36,389 nucleotides of DNA from assembly GCA_964401355.1 (NCBI GenBank), contig CAYNYJ010000033.1, positions 1 to 36,389 of the forward strand. The letters are read 5' to 3'. Shown piece after piece: positions 16,301 to 25,077 of the stretch. The translations under genes were made by a program, and so were the position numbers. Source of the DNA: SZUA-152 sp964401355 (GTDB lineage Bacteria; Pseudomonadota; Gammaproteobacteria; SZUA-152). How positions within the stretch are numbered: the first letter of the stretch is position 1; each line of letters opens with the position of its first letter. The notes beneath the pieces were generated by a model. It was not told where the DNA came from. It made no database searches and saw only the letters and a list, made by a program, of their open reading frames with translations.

Positions 16301-17217
16301 AATATTTCACCTGCCGAACCATTGCCATTGAATGTCTCAAGGTTTGTCCATACACCTGAGTTATTGAAATATTCAACACTGAAGTCCTCATTATTGTCTG
16401 GATCCTCACTGAAACTGTCAGCGCCGCGGCGCAGCCAAAAATTGAGATAAGCGGTGGGAACGGCAGAAAGGTCAATATCAAAAGAGGTAACGTTCACAAC
16501 ACCCCAGCGCAAGTAAAGGCTATTGCTTGCTGAGTTAAAGGTATAAGTCCCTGTTCCCGCATCCCCGCCAGCGGTAAGCACCTGCCAATTATTCATGCCA
16601 CTTTCAAAGTCGTCACAAAAGGGGAAAACGAGGGTCGGCAAACCAGCTGTCTCGGTCAATATGACATCATCGACATGCCAGTAATCCCAATTTGAACCAC
16701 TACCACCCGTTTGGCTGAATCGAATTTGAAAACCCGAATGCAGTGCACCGGCAGGAAGATAAAAAGTGGGGGTAAAGATCTGCCCCGGCGTATCATTACC
16801 CACATAACGCGCCAACTGCTGCCAGCTACCCACGTTATTGAGATATTCAACGGTGATGTCCTCGTTGTTGTCCGGATCTTCACTAAAGGCATCATCCCCA
16901 CGGCGCACCCAAATAGCCAGTTCCGCACCGGCGACTGCGGAAAGATCAAAACTTTTACTGGTAACGGAGACAATATTCCAGCGCGTATAAAGTGAACGGG
17001 TACCTGAGTTTGCCGTTTGTGCGCTAATCCCGGTATCGCCGCCACCGCTATTATCGACCGTCCAGTCAGCGCCCAACGTGGCACGTTCAAAATCATCGTT
17101 GAAAATTACATCGCCCGGGGCGGCAATAAGAAGAAGTGGAAAAAATTGCAAAAACAAAAAACTTGCCGCTGACATCAACAATGCGCGCAGTTTTTTTATC
17201 AATTCTTGATTTCGCAT
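13336..17217 (-). CDS. mshQ: MshQ-like giant surface protein with duplicated lectin-like domains, LamG and DUF6701
   Basis: About 1,293 residues. After a signal peptide (basic n-region, hydrophobic about 19-33, cleavage near APG) come two tandem domains of about 150 residues (36-188 and 198-347) that share SEDPDNNED and W.YWHVDDV motifs and look like MAM/concanavalin-type modules. A LamG-type domain follows (about 356-600, starting ALYHLDEASWG, containing IDFWYK and DEVRIYD). The C-terminal half, with the GFGRGYAQD-like segment near GNQQRFGRGYAQDVYG, fits DUF6701 of MshQ. It is probably a pilus-associated adhesin. ATG 17217 is preferred over GTG 17250 because it gives a normal signal peptide. 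In Vibrio mshQ is last; here it lies between mshA and mshC behind a terminator. Confidence 0.85.
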   Translation of the reverse strand: MRNQELIKKLRALLMSAASFLFLQFFPLLLIAAPGDVIFNDDFERATLGADWTVDNSGGGDTGISAQTANSGTRSLYTRWNIVSVTSKSFDLSAVAGAELAIWVRRGDDAFSEDPDNNEDITVEYLNNVGSWQQLARYVGNDTPGQIFTPTFYLPAGALHSGFQIRFSQTGGSGSNWDYWHVDDVILTETAGLPTLVFPFCDDFESGMNNWQVLTAGGDAGTGTYTFNSASNSLYLRWGVVNVTSFDIDLSAVPTAYLNFWLRRGADSFSEDPDNNEDFSVEYFNNSGVWTNLETFNGNGSAGEIFNRSYLLPASALHSAFKVRFSMSGGSGSDWDYWHVDDVCVEGPPAPATPLALYHLDEASWGSVTDSSGNGNDGAVVGGAVPDNTSPAVAGNPGTCGYADIPFNDSDNTYDAIDTGIDVDSGIGNTGTIDFWYKSNANWNGNNGDRQLLDASTTSSGQKYFFLTLQNNSRLRFGLEDSSDGDYSFQGGNNNFAADAWVHVAVTWDLPNDVLQIYINGSLDNQQTFSTNGVLGNMDTLYLGDNRSTYQVGGMTGNSANGSIDEVRIYDFVLSQAEIQTDMNTTHPCGSLLDHFVITHDGLGINCLAERITVTASQLDGSTYTGYTGSIVLDTQSTNGTWTLNTGAALNFADVMADDGLATYTFDAADNGVAIFDLDYQSGTASIDVDVYDGVIRDDDVEGNLVFSPSGFTVTATALSNPPPGVIDTSIPAQTAASDFQLYLAAYGATPTDPTCGIIESYTGPQNIKFWSVFNNPATGSLQVAVDGGNVAATEAASVAQAVTFTSGQASITVNYPDVGEIRLEMKDDTTSNPDFLLNGRAGIDGQSSLFVVKPAGFVLDSIVGNPGTATDENGAMFTAAGSNFPVTVTAVNSLSNATPNYGQESTPESVLLTPTLVAAGAANNPPIGFTTGFDGFVAGVDTGTDFHWDEVGIITLTPSVGDGDYLGAGDVNGTVSANVGRFYPDHFATNIDSDGSFANICVTAIAFTYLGESFGYLTDPTVTVSAMSAHAHMPDLPLANYTGVWAKLGVGGVGLTYPAADNSQLDENGVLTIGVISTVGTLGRVDNADGTLTFTLGSAGADSFVYVRDAGQVAPFTSDLTIALTVVDDGEATANDTPRNITLVGNQQRFGRGYAQDVYGTMSQVDDSLIVPIGSWYFNASGGWTQNTDDTCSIYNYAKVDTNIAATAAPASPVTLASGVGDLTLTLTDGGSPGGNSVVTTVWPAWLQYDYDGDDQPTPLGDGNFYDDNPSATATFGIFRGDDRYLYWREAP

Positions 17218-17361
17218 AACTGCTTTGACCACAAAAATCCGATCCGTCACGGACCACGCAACTTAAACAGGAGTGTCAAAAAAATTCTGTGGATGCTCGG
17301 TATCTCCTGGATCAAGCTGTAAAATTTTTTAGTCACCGATATCCTCGCAATCCAGCAATGC

Positions 17362-17402
17362 AAAAAAACAGGCCAGGTCGCTTGCGCTACCCGGCCTGTT
17401 TA
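17362..17402 (-). terminator. Rho-independent terminator after mshA
   Basis: On the minus strand AACAGGCCGGGT and ACCTGGCCTGTT form a 12-pair stem with one G-T wobble around the loop AGCGCAAGCG, followed by seven Ts. It lies 65 bases after the mshA stop and 145 bases before mshQ. It would stop most transcripts after the abundant pilin and let a smaller share run on into mshQ-mshI. Confidence 0.92.
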
Positions 17403-17466
17403 TTCACACTTTATCCATCAGCAATAATACTTAAGGCACTACCACTGTGGATCAACACGTATTTGA

Positions 17467-17886
17467 TTAACAGTTTTGAACCGGGCCAATGACCGGTGCC
17501 GCAGGTGCAACAGCTTCGGTGTAAGTAAAATCACAGGTAGTACCCGCCTTGCTCACCGTCACGACGCTACCCGCAACGACAGCAGTAAAATCATTCGCCG
17601 TATCCAAGCCTGCCAAACCTGGGATAGTCGTCGCGTCGGGATAACCATTAACCCAGACCACGGCCACACCTTCAATGGCAACCGGTAGTGCTGCCTGGTT
17701 AACCAAAAATGTCGCATGTCCAATGGATGATGCCGAAGACACTGCACCTCTCGCGCCGTTCAAAGCCGCCTGATTAGCGTTCGTAGAAAGGTCTGCAAAT
17801 TTCGGCAAGGCCGTTGCCGCCAAAATTCCCAAAATAACGATCACCATCACCAGCTCAATCAGAGTAAAACCGCTTTGATTCTTCAT
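17467..17886 (-). CDS. mshA: MshA-like major pilin
   Basis: A 139-residue prepilin: leader MKNQSG^FTLIE (cleavage after Gly6, Glu at +5), helix LVMVIVILGILAATALPKFADL, and C-terminal disulfide pair Cys118-Cys139. The helix motif LPKFADLS with AALNGARGAVSSA after it is characteristic of the MshA group. It should be the main subunit of the fibre. The 153-base gap separating it from mshG, its own ribosome binding site (GGAG) and the terminator directly behind it suggest high separate expression; I could not find a convincing sigma-70 or sigma-54 promoter in the gap. A single mshA copy is seen here, without an adjacent mshB. Confidence 0.92.
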   Translation of the reverse strand: MKNQSGFTLIELVMVIVILGILAATALPKFADLSTNANQAALNGARGAVSSASSIGHATFLVNQAALPVAIEGVAVVWVNGYPDATTIPGLAGLDTANDFTAVVAGSVVTVSKAGTTCDFTYTEAVAPAAPVIGPVQNC

Positions 17887-18039
17887 TTTTCTATCTCCAG
17901 ACTTCCTATCATAATATCTTCATGCAGGACGGCTTGACCCGATTACCGCTTTGGATATGTCCCATTCCTTAGTAGCTATCGGTCTTTTCTAGAAAAACTT
18001 TATATTTTCACCCGTTATCTTCCGAAATGACTTCGTCGT

Positions 18040-19260
18040 TTATTTAATCGCCACTTCTGCTAAATTCCACATGGGCAAAAACACACCCAGGGCCAACACC
18101 AACACAATGCCGGCGATAAAGACCGTCAATATCGGCTCAATACGGGAACTAAGCTTGTCGATGTCATTTTCCACCTCAGCTTCATAAAATTCAGCAACCT
18201 CGGCCAGCAGCGTATCAATGGAGCCGGTCTCCTCGCCCACCGCCATCATCTGCATCACCAGTCCATCGAACAGGCCAGTGGCCGCTGCGGTGCGGGTGAT
18301 GGATTCGCCTCGTTCAATACCGGTTTGCATTCCCAGGATTCGTTCTTCCACGTAGGTGTTATCCAGCGCCTTGGCCACCACTGTAAGCGCCGTGATCAAG
18401 GGCACTCCAGCCTTGGTCGACATGGCAAACAATCGGGAAAAACGCGCCAGAGTCGCGCGGTAAATAATATCGCCCACGATGGGTAGCTTGAGTTTTAGCT
18501 TGTCCCAACGATAACGGCCTTCATCGGTTTTGATGTAACGACTCACTCCAAAAAATACAACACCGATAATGCCCAACAGGATCGGCCAATTCGCCACCGT
18601 AAAATTGGATGTCTCCAACAATATCCGTGTTGCCAGGGGCAACTCTGAACCAAACTTTGCAAATACACTGGCGAAGGTCGGTATCACAAACAGATTGATA
18701 ATCGCTATCGCAATGGAAATAGCAATAAGCACAAAACTGGGGTAGCGCAGCGCGGATTTAATTTGATCACGAGTGCGTTTATCGCGTTCCATATAACGCG
18801 CCAGCTGTATAAATATTTCATCCAGCTGACCGGTGGTCTCGCCGATGCGAATCATCGACACATAAAACAGTGAAAAAATTTCCGGGTGTTCGCTAAAAGC
18901 CGTCGCCAAATCCCGGCCCGCTTCCAGACTGGCTGTGACGTTGCTAATCGCCTCCGATAAAGTGGCATTTTTGGTGGATTGCGACAGCCCGTGCATGGCA
19001 CTCAACATGGGGACACCGGCCTTGGTGAGGCTGTACATTTGTCGGGAAAATTGAATCACATCCGTGTCGGTAACTTTCTCGACAAATAATTTACTAAAAT
19101 CAAACTCAGCGGAAACGCCCATCTTCGCCACTTCAATCTCAATGGGCGTGATGCCACTTTCCAATAGCTGAGTCGCAACGGCATCGGAACTCACCGCCTC
19201 GATGTTGCCTTCAATGGCATCCCCTCGGCGGCCTCGTGCTTTATATTTAAACAGTGGCAT
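18040..19260 (-). CDS. mshG: MshG inner-membrane platform protein
   Basis: The 406-residue protein is a PilC/GspF-family platform, with the N-terminal motif FKYKARGRRGDAIEG, two repeated GspF domains (about 70-195 and 273-395) and three membrane segments (near 170-190, 220-240 and 375-395). The core motif FSRLFAMSTKAGVPL is visible. It couples the MshE motor to pilin insertion. It starts 12 bases after mshE and is clearly part of the same transcript. Confidence 0.95.
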   Translation of the reverse strand: MPLFKYKARGRRGDAIEGNIEAVSSDAVATQLLESGITPIEIEVAKMGVSAEFDFSKLFVEKVTDTDVIQFSRQMYSLTKAGVPMLSAMHGLSQSTKNATLSEAISNVTASLEAGRDLATAFSEHPEIFSLFYVSMIRIGETTGQLDEIFIQLARYMERDKRTRDQIKSALRYPSFVLIAISIAIAIINLFVIPTFASVFAKFGSELPLATRILLETSNFTVANWPILLGIIGVVFFGVSRYIKTDEGRYRWDKLKLKLPIVGDIIYRATLARFSRLFAMSTKAGVPLITALTVVAKALDNTYVEERILGMQTGIERGESITRTAAATGLFDGLVMQMMAVGEETGSIDTLLAEVAEFYEAEVENDIDKLSSRIEPILTVFIAGIVLVLALGVFLPMWNLAEVAIK

Positions 19261-19272
19261 ATGTTAATTTAC

Positions 19273-20979
19273 CTAATCAACCCAGCCGCTGATGCGAATC
19301 ACTTCATCAATCGACGTCACGCCTTGCTGCGCCAAAGTCAAACCACTTTCCACTAACGGAATAAATTGCGCTTGCGCCAAAGCCCGCTCCTTAAAGGCCA
19401 CGTAGTCCTTATCGCGCAAGGCATCGGCAAGATCACTGGTGATGTCTAACATTTCGTGTACCGCAGTACGCCCGCTATAACCGCTGTGGCCGCAAGCAGG
19501 ACAACCGGCCCCATGCTGAAACGTCATTGTTGCTGCCCGCTCATCACCCACCGTATTGATCAACCAACTCATTTGACCCGCATCCAGCTCATGCGCGGTC
19601 ACGCACTTGTCACAAATACACCGCACCAACCGTTGCGCAACAATGGCATGCACTGCAGAGGCCACCAGAAAACCTTCCACACCCATGTCGATGAGTCGCA
19701 GCGCAGTGCTGATCGCATCATTGGTGTGCAGTGTCGACATCACCAAGTGACCGGTAATCGAAGCACGCAAAGCAATCTCCGCGGTTTCCTGATCACGAAT
19801 CTCACCGACTAAAATAATATCGGGATCCTGCCGCAAAGTGGTACGCAGTACTCGTGCAAAATCCAGCCCGACCTTTTGATTAATCTGTACCTGATTGATA
19901 CGCGGCAAACGATATTCCACCGGATCTTCCACGGTGATGATCTTTTTTTCCGGTGTGTTTAACTCATTCAATGCCGCATACAGGGTGGTCGTTTTACCGC
20001 TGCCGGTCGGGCCTGTTACCAATAGCAAGCCATGCGGGCGATGGATCGCTCTTTTCATGCGCGTCTTTATTTCATCCGACAGACCGATATGGTCAAGCCC
20101 CTGCACACCATCCGAATGGTCCAACAAACGCATCACCACGGCTTCACCGTATTGTGTCGGCAAAGTGGAAAAACGCACATCAATGGATTTATTTTTCAGT
20201 TTGATATTGAAGCGACCATCTTGAGGCAAACGACGCTCGGCGATATCCAAACCCGCCATTAATTTCAGCCGCGACACCAGGGCCGGCACGATAGCCTTTT
20301 CATCCATCACCTGCTCGTGCAACACGCCATCGATACGGCGCCGAATGCGCAGCACCTTTTCATCCGGCTCGATATGGATATCCGATGCCTTGGCAGCCAC
20401 GGCATCTTCAAACACCGTTTCGATCAAACGCACCACCGGTGCATCCGATTGACTCACTGACTGGTTCAGCGCATCCAGATCAAAAACGTTTTCGGCCAGG
20501 TCTTCACCAATTTCCGTGGCGAGATTCTGTATTTCTGCACCGTGTTGATAAATTCGATCAATCGCGGCAGCCAGATCACCTTCCTTGACCACGGCCATTT
20601 TGATAGGGCCTTTCACCACCCGCACCAAATCGTCGTAAGCAAAGATATTGGTCGGGTCAGCCATACCCACTAACAAACCATCGGGGGTGTCTTCCAGCGC
20701 AACAGCACGAAAACGACGAGCAGCCATTTCCGGCAATTTGCTAACAACATCGGGTTTAAACTGAAAAGTACTTAAATCGACAAAGGGGACATTGAGCTGT
20801 CGTGACAGCAGATTTAATACCTCGTCTTCTTTGACGTAACCATTTTCGATGAGCACCCGGCCGAGTTTGTGCCCTGATTTTTTCTGTTCATCGAGTGCCG
20901 CTAAAAGTTGCGTTTCCGAAATCAGTTTGTGCTCAACCAGCAAGTCACCCAGACGAATACGTTTTGGCCGCTCTGACAT
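19273..20979 (-). CDS. mshE: MshE pilus extension ATPase with c-di-GMP-binding N-terminus
   Basis: 568 residues. The N-terminus contains two tandem MshEN motifs, RLGDLLVEHKLI...LLAALDEQ (Arg9 to Gln32) and KLGRVLIENGYV...LLSRQ (Lys38 to Gln61), which in Vibrio cholerae MshE bind c-di-GMP and trigger pilus extension. The motor follows with Walker A GPTGSGKTT near 323-331, the Asp box EDPVEYR, Walker B ILVGEIRDQETA and His box STLHTND. Two CxxC pairs (CICDKC and CPACG) form the zinc site of PilB/GspE enzymes. The gene starts two bases after mshN ends. Confidence 0.96.
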   Translation of the reverse strand: MSERPKRIRLGDLLVEHKLISETQLLAALDEQKKSGHKLGRVLIENGYVKEDEVLNLLSRQLNVPFVDLSTFQFKPDVVSKLPEMAARRFRAVALEDTPDGLLVGMADPTNIFAYDDLVRVVKGPIKMAVVKEGDLAAAIDRIYQHGAEIQNLATEIGEDLAENVFDLDALNQSVSQSDAPVVRLIETVFEDAVAAKASDIHIEPDEKVLRIRRRIDGVLHEQVMDEKAIVPALVSRLKLMAGLDIAERRLPQDGRFNIKLKNKSIDVRFSTLPTQYGEAVVMRLLDHSDGVQGLDHIGLSDEIKTRMKRAIHRPHGLLLVTGPTGSGKTTTLYAALNELNTPEKKIITVEDPVEYRLPRINQVQINQKVGLDFARVLRTTLRQDPDIILVGEIRDQETAEIALRASITGHLVMSTLHTNDAISTALRLIDMGVEGFLVASAVHAIVAQRLVRCICDKCVTAHELDAGQMSWLINTVGDERAATMTFQHGAGCPACGHSGYSGRTAVHEMLDITSDLADALRDKDYVAFKERALAQAQFIPLVESGLTLAQQGVTSIDEVIRISGWVD

Positions 20980-20981
20980 AA

Positions 20982-22316
20982 TTAGTCCTCAAACCCATCT
21001 GCATCATCGGTAACAAACCGGGTCCTGGCATTAGATATGACCGGAGTCAGCGCCTGAATGCGCTCTTGCACATATTGCAACACTGCGGGTTTTAATCCAC
21101 CGGCACGATTCGCCCGACCATACGCATCCAAAGCCTGATCCGATTCGCCCATCGCATCTTGCGACAACCCCAGACCCAACCACCACGCCGCCACACCTGG
21201 CCTCACCAACAGAATTTGTTGATAAACCTGAGCGGCCTGTGCATTTTTTCCAGCGCCCCGATATAAAACTGCCAGCAAGGCATAATAGTCAGGATCCGCC
21301 GAAATCGCCGGTCGCGCGCGCTCCATGATGCCAATTGCAATACCCGCATCACCCTGACCCACCAAAATACGTGCATATAATTTTGCCAATGGTGTTGCTT
21401 GCGGTTGCAACCGCAAGCCCTCGGACAACCTATCCATTGCCTCGCTCACCCGCCCCGTGTTCAACAACAACGCAGACAAGGTTTCGCGCGCACGCACGTA
21501 TGTGGGGTCAAATGACAACGATTGCTGCAACGCGAGTTGGGCCGCCTGTTGGTCATCACGACCCAATAATTTCACTGCACGCTGAAAAGCCAACTGCGCT
21601 TGTTGCTCTCCAGTGAGCGGACGGATGGTTTTGTTAATGTGTTCTCTGTCAGCTTGATCAGCATCGTTTGAATGCTGAACCGCAGAAAACTTTGCGGGTA
21701 ACGGAGTGATTATTTTTTCAACGGACATATCAGCTTTCACCGCCGTTATCGGCATAGATTCTGCGTCATCATCCCCGCGTGTCTCTGATACAGCGGCCAC
21801 CGCAAGGGCGGCCATTTTATGTTGGTCTGATTTCAGCTCGACAACAGATGCTTTAATATTCGCGACTACAACGTTGTTGGTTGGAGTGTTTGCCTGTTTC
21901 TTTTCTTGAACGGTATTTTGAGTTTTATTTTGTACAACAGTCGCCACTGCTGCTTGTTTCGGTTTCGTCAACGGCTCATGCACTTGCGGTTCAACTGCTT
22001 CCTGTTTAGCCATACTCTGCTTAACCATACTCTGCTTAACAACAGGTATTTGTTGCATTGTTGATGGCAGCTGCGCTAATAAAAGTGGTTTGAGTGGTGC
22101 TGACTGGCTGACTCCAAACCAATAAACCAAAACCAGTACAACCACTATTAGCATCATGAGGGTCGCGCCCAGCAGGACATAATTTATCGACTGTGCCGCT
22201 GATACAGTTTTTGACACACCTTCACCGCTAGCACTGAGACCACCGAGTGGTGACATCCCGGCTTCCGCGCTACGACGCTGCTCCAGATCCTGCAACATTT
22301 GATTAACCAGACTCAC
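20982..22316 (-). CDS. mshN: MshN TPR-containing pilus assembly protein
   Basis: 444 residues: a short cytoplasmic N-terminus with the MshN signature MSLVNQMLQDLEQRR, one membrane segment at about 46-68, a low-complexity periplasmic linker rich in K, Q, V and T (about 70-230), and a C-terminal series of TPR repeats (about 238-425). The linker has a near-repeat, VVKQSMVKQSMAKQ. The layout matches MshN, which helps organise the secretin or the assembly complex. It starts three bases after mshM ends. Confidence 0.9.
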   Translation of the reverse strand: MSLVNQMLQDLEQRRSAEAGMSPLGGLSASGEGVSKTVSAAQSINYVLLGATLMMLIVVVLVLVYWFGVSQSAPLKPLLLAQLPSTMQQIPVVKQSMVKQSMAKQEAVEPQVHEPLTKPKQAAVATVVQNKTQNTVQEKKQANTPTNNVVVANIKASVVELKSDQHKMAALAVAAVSETRGDDDAESMPITAVKADMSVEKIITPLPAKFSAVQHSNDADQADREHINKTIRPLTGEQQAQLAFQRAVKLLGRDDQQAAQLALQQSLSFDPTYVRARETLSALLLNTGRVSEAMDRLSEGLRLQPQATPLAKLYARILVGQGDAGIAIGIMERARPAISADPDYYALLAVLYRGAGKNAQAAQVYQQILLVRPGVAAWWLGLGLSQDAMGESDQALDAYGRANRAGGLKPAVLQYVQERIQALTPVISNARTRFVTDDADGFED

Positions 22317-22319
22317 GCG

Positions 22320-23231
22320 TCAGCTCCCAAAACTTATCGCGGCTGCCGCTGCGCCCACTGCAGAAATAATCGCAGCACTCATGCGCATCAAACTGCGTGA
22401 CAGCCGGGGCAGCGGAATGAACTTCACCGCTTCGGTATCTTCTGCGGCAATACCAATATGTTGGGCAGTGATACTGTAAGCGCCTTTTCCATAAGCCACC
22501 ATCAACGCCTTGTTGGCCAGCACATTGATCACTCTTGGCACACCCTGACTGCATTGATGCAAGGCATCCATGGCGTCACTACCGAACAAAGGCCTGCCGT
22601 GATATCCGGCCACCAATAAACGGTGTGCGAGATAGCCTTCTATGCCAACACGATCAATCGCATTCAAATCATAGGAAAAGGTAATACGTTGGCGTAACTG
22701 GCGCAGCTTGCTTTGCGCAAGGCGTTCGTCTAATTCTGGTTGGCCAAACAACACCACTTGCAACAGTTTTGTTTTTTCAGTTTCAAGATTAGTTAGCAGA
22801 CGCAGAGCTTCCATACTGTCATCCGGAAGGGCTTGCGCCTCATCCAGCAACAACACTACCTGCCTGCCTTCTGCATTTAACTCAATCAAACGATCATTGA
22901 TCAATTTTAAAATACGATGCTGCCCCATGTTGCGGGCGTAGTTAATTTCCAGTTCATCGGCCAACGCCATGCGCAGGCCGGCCGGCGTTAAACAGGGGTT
23001 GGGTAAAAATGCGGTAACGAAATCATCGTCCAGCGTGTTCAGTAATTTCCGACACAACAAGGTTTTTCCCGTGCCGACTTCACCGCTTATCTTGAGAAAT
23101 CCTTCACCACTGCGCAGCGCCACTAACAGCACGTTCAAGGCTTCCTGATAGCCCCCGTAACTATAAAAATAACTGGTGTCCGGGGTGAGCGCGAAAGGCA
23201 TTTCCCGCATGTCAAAATGTTCTAAATACAT
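22320..23231 (-). CDS. mshM: MshM ExeA-like ATPase
   Basis: 303 residues with N-terminal signature MYLEHFDMREMPFALTPD, Walker A GEVGTGKT (about 44-51), Walker B VVLLLDEAQ (about 116-124) and the sensor region around GVPRVINVLANKAL. The last 20 residues are hydrophobic (AAIISAVGAAAAAISFG), a possible membrane anchor. ExeA/MshM proteins use ATP to help place the secretin in the envelope. Only 44 bases separate it from mshL. Confidence 0.93.
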   Translation of the reverse strand: MYLEHFDMREMPFALTPDTSYFYSYGGYQEALNVLLVALRSGEGFLKISGEVGTGKTLLCRKLLNTLDDDFVTAFLPNPCLTPAGLRMALADELEINYARNMGQHRILKLINDRLIELNAEGRQVVLLLDEAQALPDDSMEALRLLTNLETEKTKLLQVVLFGQPELDERLAQSKLRQLRQRITFSYDLNAIDRVGIEGYLAHRLLVAGYHGRPLFGSDAMDALHQCSQGVPRVINVLANKALMVAYGKGAYSITAQHIGIAAEDTEAVKFIPLPRLSRSLMRMSAAIISAVGAAAAAISFGS

Positions 23232-23275
23232 TTTCCGCTCCGCTTGCTAATCAATCCTGATTGATAAATGCAGAT

Positions 23276-25075
23276 TTACTGATTCAGTTTGGTAATACCG
23301 CCAAAGCTACTGGTCGCCTTCCGCACTTCATCCGCCCAGGTTTGATCACTATCGACCACGATAGGCCGCAGCAAAATAACCAATTCGCTCTTACGAGTCA
23401 TTTTTTGTGTATGTCGGAATAAACCACCAATCAAAGGCAGGTCACCTAACAACGGTACCGATGAGATCACATTCCGAGTTTGGTTCTGCATCAATCCACC
23501 GATCACCACCACCTGACCACTGCGCACGCGCACAATGCTGTCGGACTCCCGAATCGTGCTCAGCGCCAGAGGGATGCTCAACTGGTTGGTGCTGGTCAAA
23601 TTAATCTGCTTGATGCGTTCGCTGACCTCACTCACCGAGGGATGAATATGCAGAGTCACCACGCCATCGGCACTGATCTGCGGAATCACGTCCAGGGCCA
23701 CCCCGGAGAAAAAGGGCGTCAACTCAATATCCACGGATTGGCTGGCGCTGGTACCGCCGGCCGCAGTGTTTCGATTCGTGTCCACATCGGTGACAAAAAA
23801 TTCATCGGTCCCGACCTTGATCACCGCCTTTTGATTATTCACCGTTGATACCCGAGGACTGGATAACACATGCACATCACCTTGCGTTTCCAGAAATTCC
23901 AGAAAGCCGCTGAAATCACCGATATCCAGGCTCAAGGCAAACATGCCACCAAAGGCCGATGCCACATCTGAGCGAATGCCGAGCAGGTTAGCGGGGTTAA
24001 GTGCGTCGACCTGCCCTTGCAGATTACTCACCCCGGTATTGAAGATTGTCGAGCCACCAAACTGCCCGGCAATAATGCTGTTACCATTTTTGCCTTTGCC
24101 CAAGGCAGACCAGTTCACTCCCGACTGAAATTCATCGCTCAATTCCACTTCCAGAATTTTTGCTTCCAGGATGACTTGCCGCCCAATGATGTTCTGCGTG
24201 GCCCGCAGATATTCGGACACTGCACGCAACTCCGCTGGCATCGCGCGCACCACCACGATCCCCGAATGGGCACTGACCACCACCTGACGATCATCATCAC
24301 TGCCAATAATCGCTTGCAAGGCCACTGTCAGCTCCACCCAAAAATCAGATTCAGACTGAGTCGTCACCTGGCTGCCAGAAACTTCGCTGCGGTTAGCCGA
24401 ACCACTTGTCGCGGAACCTCCACTTCCAGAGTTTGAACGGCTTCTGTTCTTCTTTGTCGATGAAACCTGCCCCGAACTCACCCGCACATTGGACAGACCC
24501 GAACGTTTGACGTTGAGATAATCAACCGTGAACACTTGTGACTGCAATTCAATCGGCAACACTTCGTAACCGTTACGACTCCGTGTGTATTCATAGCCAT
24601 ACACATTGCGCACGGTTTCCATCACTTCGTCGATGGTGACATTTTTTAGACTTAAGGAAATTTTCCCCTTAATCGCCGGATGAACCACCATATTATGCAG
24701 CGTATCTTTCACCAGACTCATGAAAAACGTTTTTGCCTTGGCGCGGTTGACGGTGATATCGAAACGCCGTTCGATGGTTGCCTGCACCACCCCGGACAAT
24801 TCCACATTTAACGGCGGCATCAACGCCGCAGCGACTTCCGCCGGCGGCGTCATGGGCCGGCTCATAAACGCCGCCGATTCTGCTGCGCTCTCCTTCAAGC
24901 TGTTATTAATATCATCTGCAACACTTCCGCCCCGTGGCGGATGACTGGCGCAGGAGGTTAACAACAGGCCCGTTAACACACTGACAAACAGCACCCTGAC
25001 GGAAAACCAGCCGCGCTTTTGATGCCACGGATTTTGTCTTTTTTTAAATCCCAATTGACAACCTTGCTGACTCAT
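23276..25075 (-). CDS. mshL: MshL outer-membrane secretin
   Basis: About 599 residues. A lipoprotein-type signal ends LLLTSC near residues 38-43, so a lipid-anchored N-terminus is likely. A secretin/TonB N-domain (about 110-175) precedes a Ser/Gly-rich linker (KKNRSRSNSGSGG) and a second N-domain, then the secretin domain with VIKVGTDEFFVTDV and the terminal GGLMQNQTRN, VPLLGDLPLIGGLFR motifs. It forms the outer-membrane pore for the pilus. ATG 25075 is preferred over an in-frame GTG at 25081 since AGGGA is correctly spaced from it. Confidence 0.93.
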   Translation of the reverse strand: MSQQGCQLGFKKRQNPWHQKRGWFSVRVLFVSVLTGLLLTSCASHPPRGGSVADDINNSLKESAAESAAFMSRPMTPPAEVAAALMPPLNVELSGVVQATIERRFDITVNRAKAKTFFMSLVKDTLHNMVVHPAIKGKISLSLKNVTIDEVMETVRNVYGYEYTRSRNGYEVLPIELQSQVFTVDYLNVKRSGLSNVRVSSGQVSSTKKNRSRSNSGSGGSATSGSANRSEVSGSQVTTQSESDFWVELTVALQAIIGSDDDRQVVVSAHSGIVVVRAMPAELRAVSEYLRATQNIIGRQVILEAKILEVELSDEFQSGVNWSALGKGKNGNSIIAGQFGGSTIFNTGVSNLQGQVDALNPANLLGIRSDVASAFGGMFALSLDIGDFSGFLEFLETQGDVHVLSSPRVSTVNNQKAVIKVGTDEFFVTDVDTNRNTAAGGTSASQSVDIELTPFFSGVALDVIPQISADGVVTLHIHPSVSEVSERIKQINLTSTNQLSIPLALSTIRESDSIVRVRSGQVVVIGGLMQNQTRNVISSVPLLGDLPLIGGLFRHTQKMTRKSELVILLRPIVVDSDQTWADEVRKATSSFGGITKLNQ

Positions 25076-25077
25076 AG

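Noticed and set aside
17250..17290. TTGACA at about 17276 as the -35 box of an mshQ promoter
   Set aside because: No acceptable -10 box lies 16-18 bases downstream.
17887..18039. Sigma-54 promoter before mshA
   Set aside because: No GG-N10-GC pair with correct spacing was found on the minus strand.
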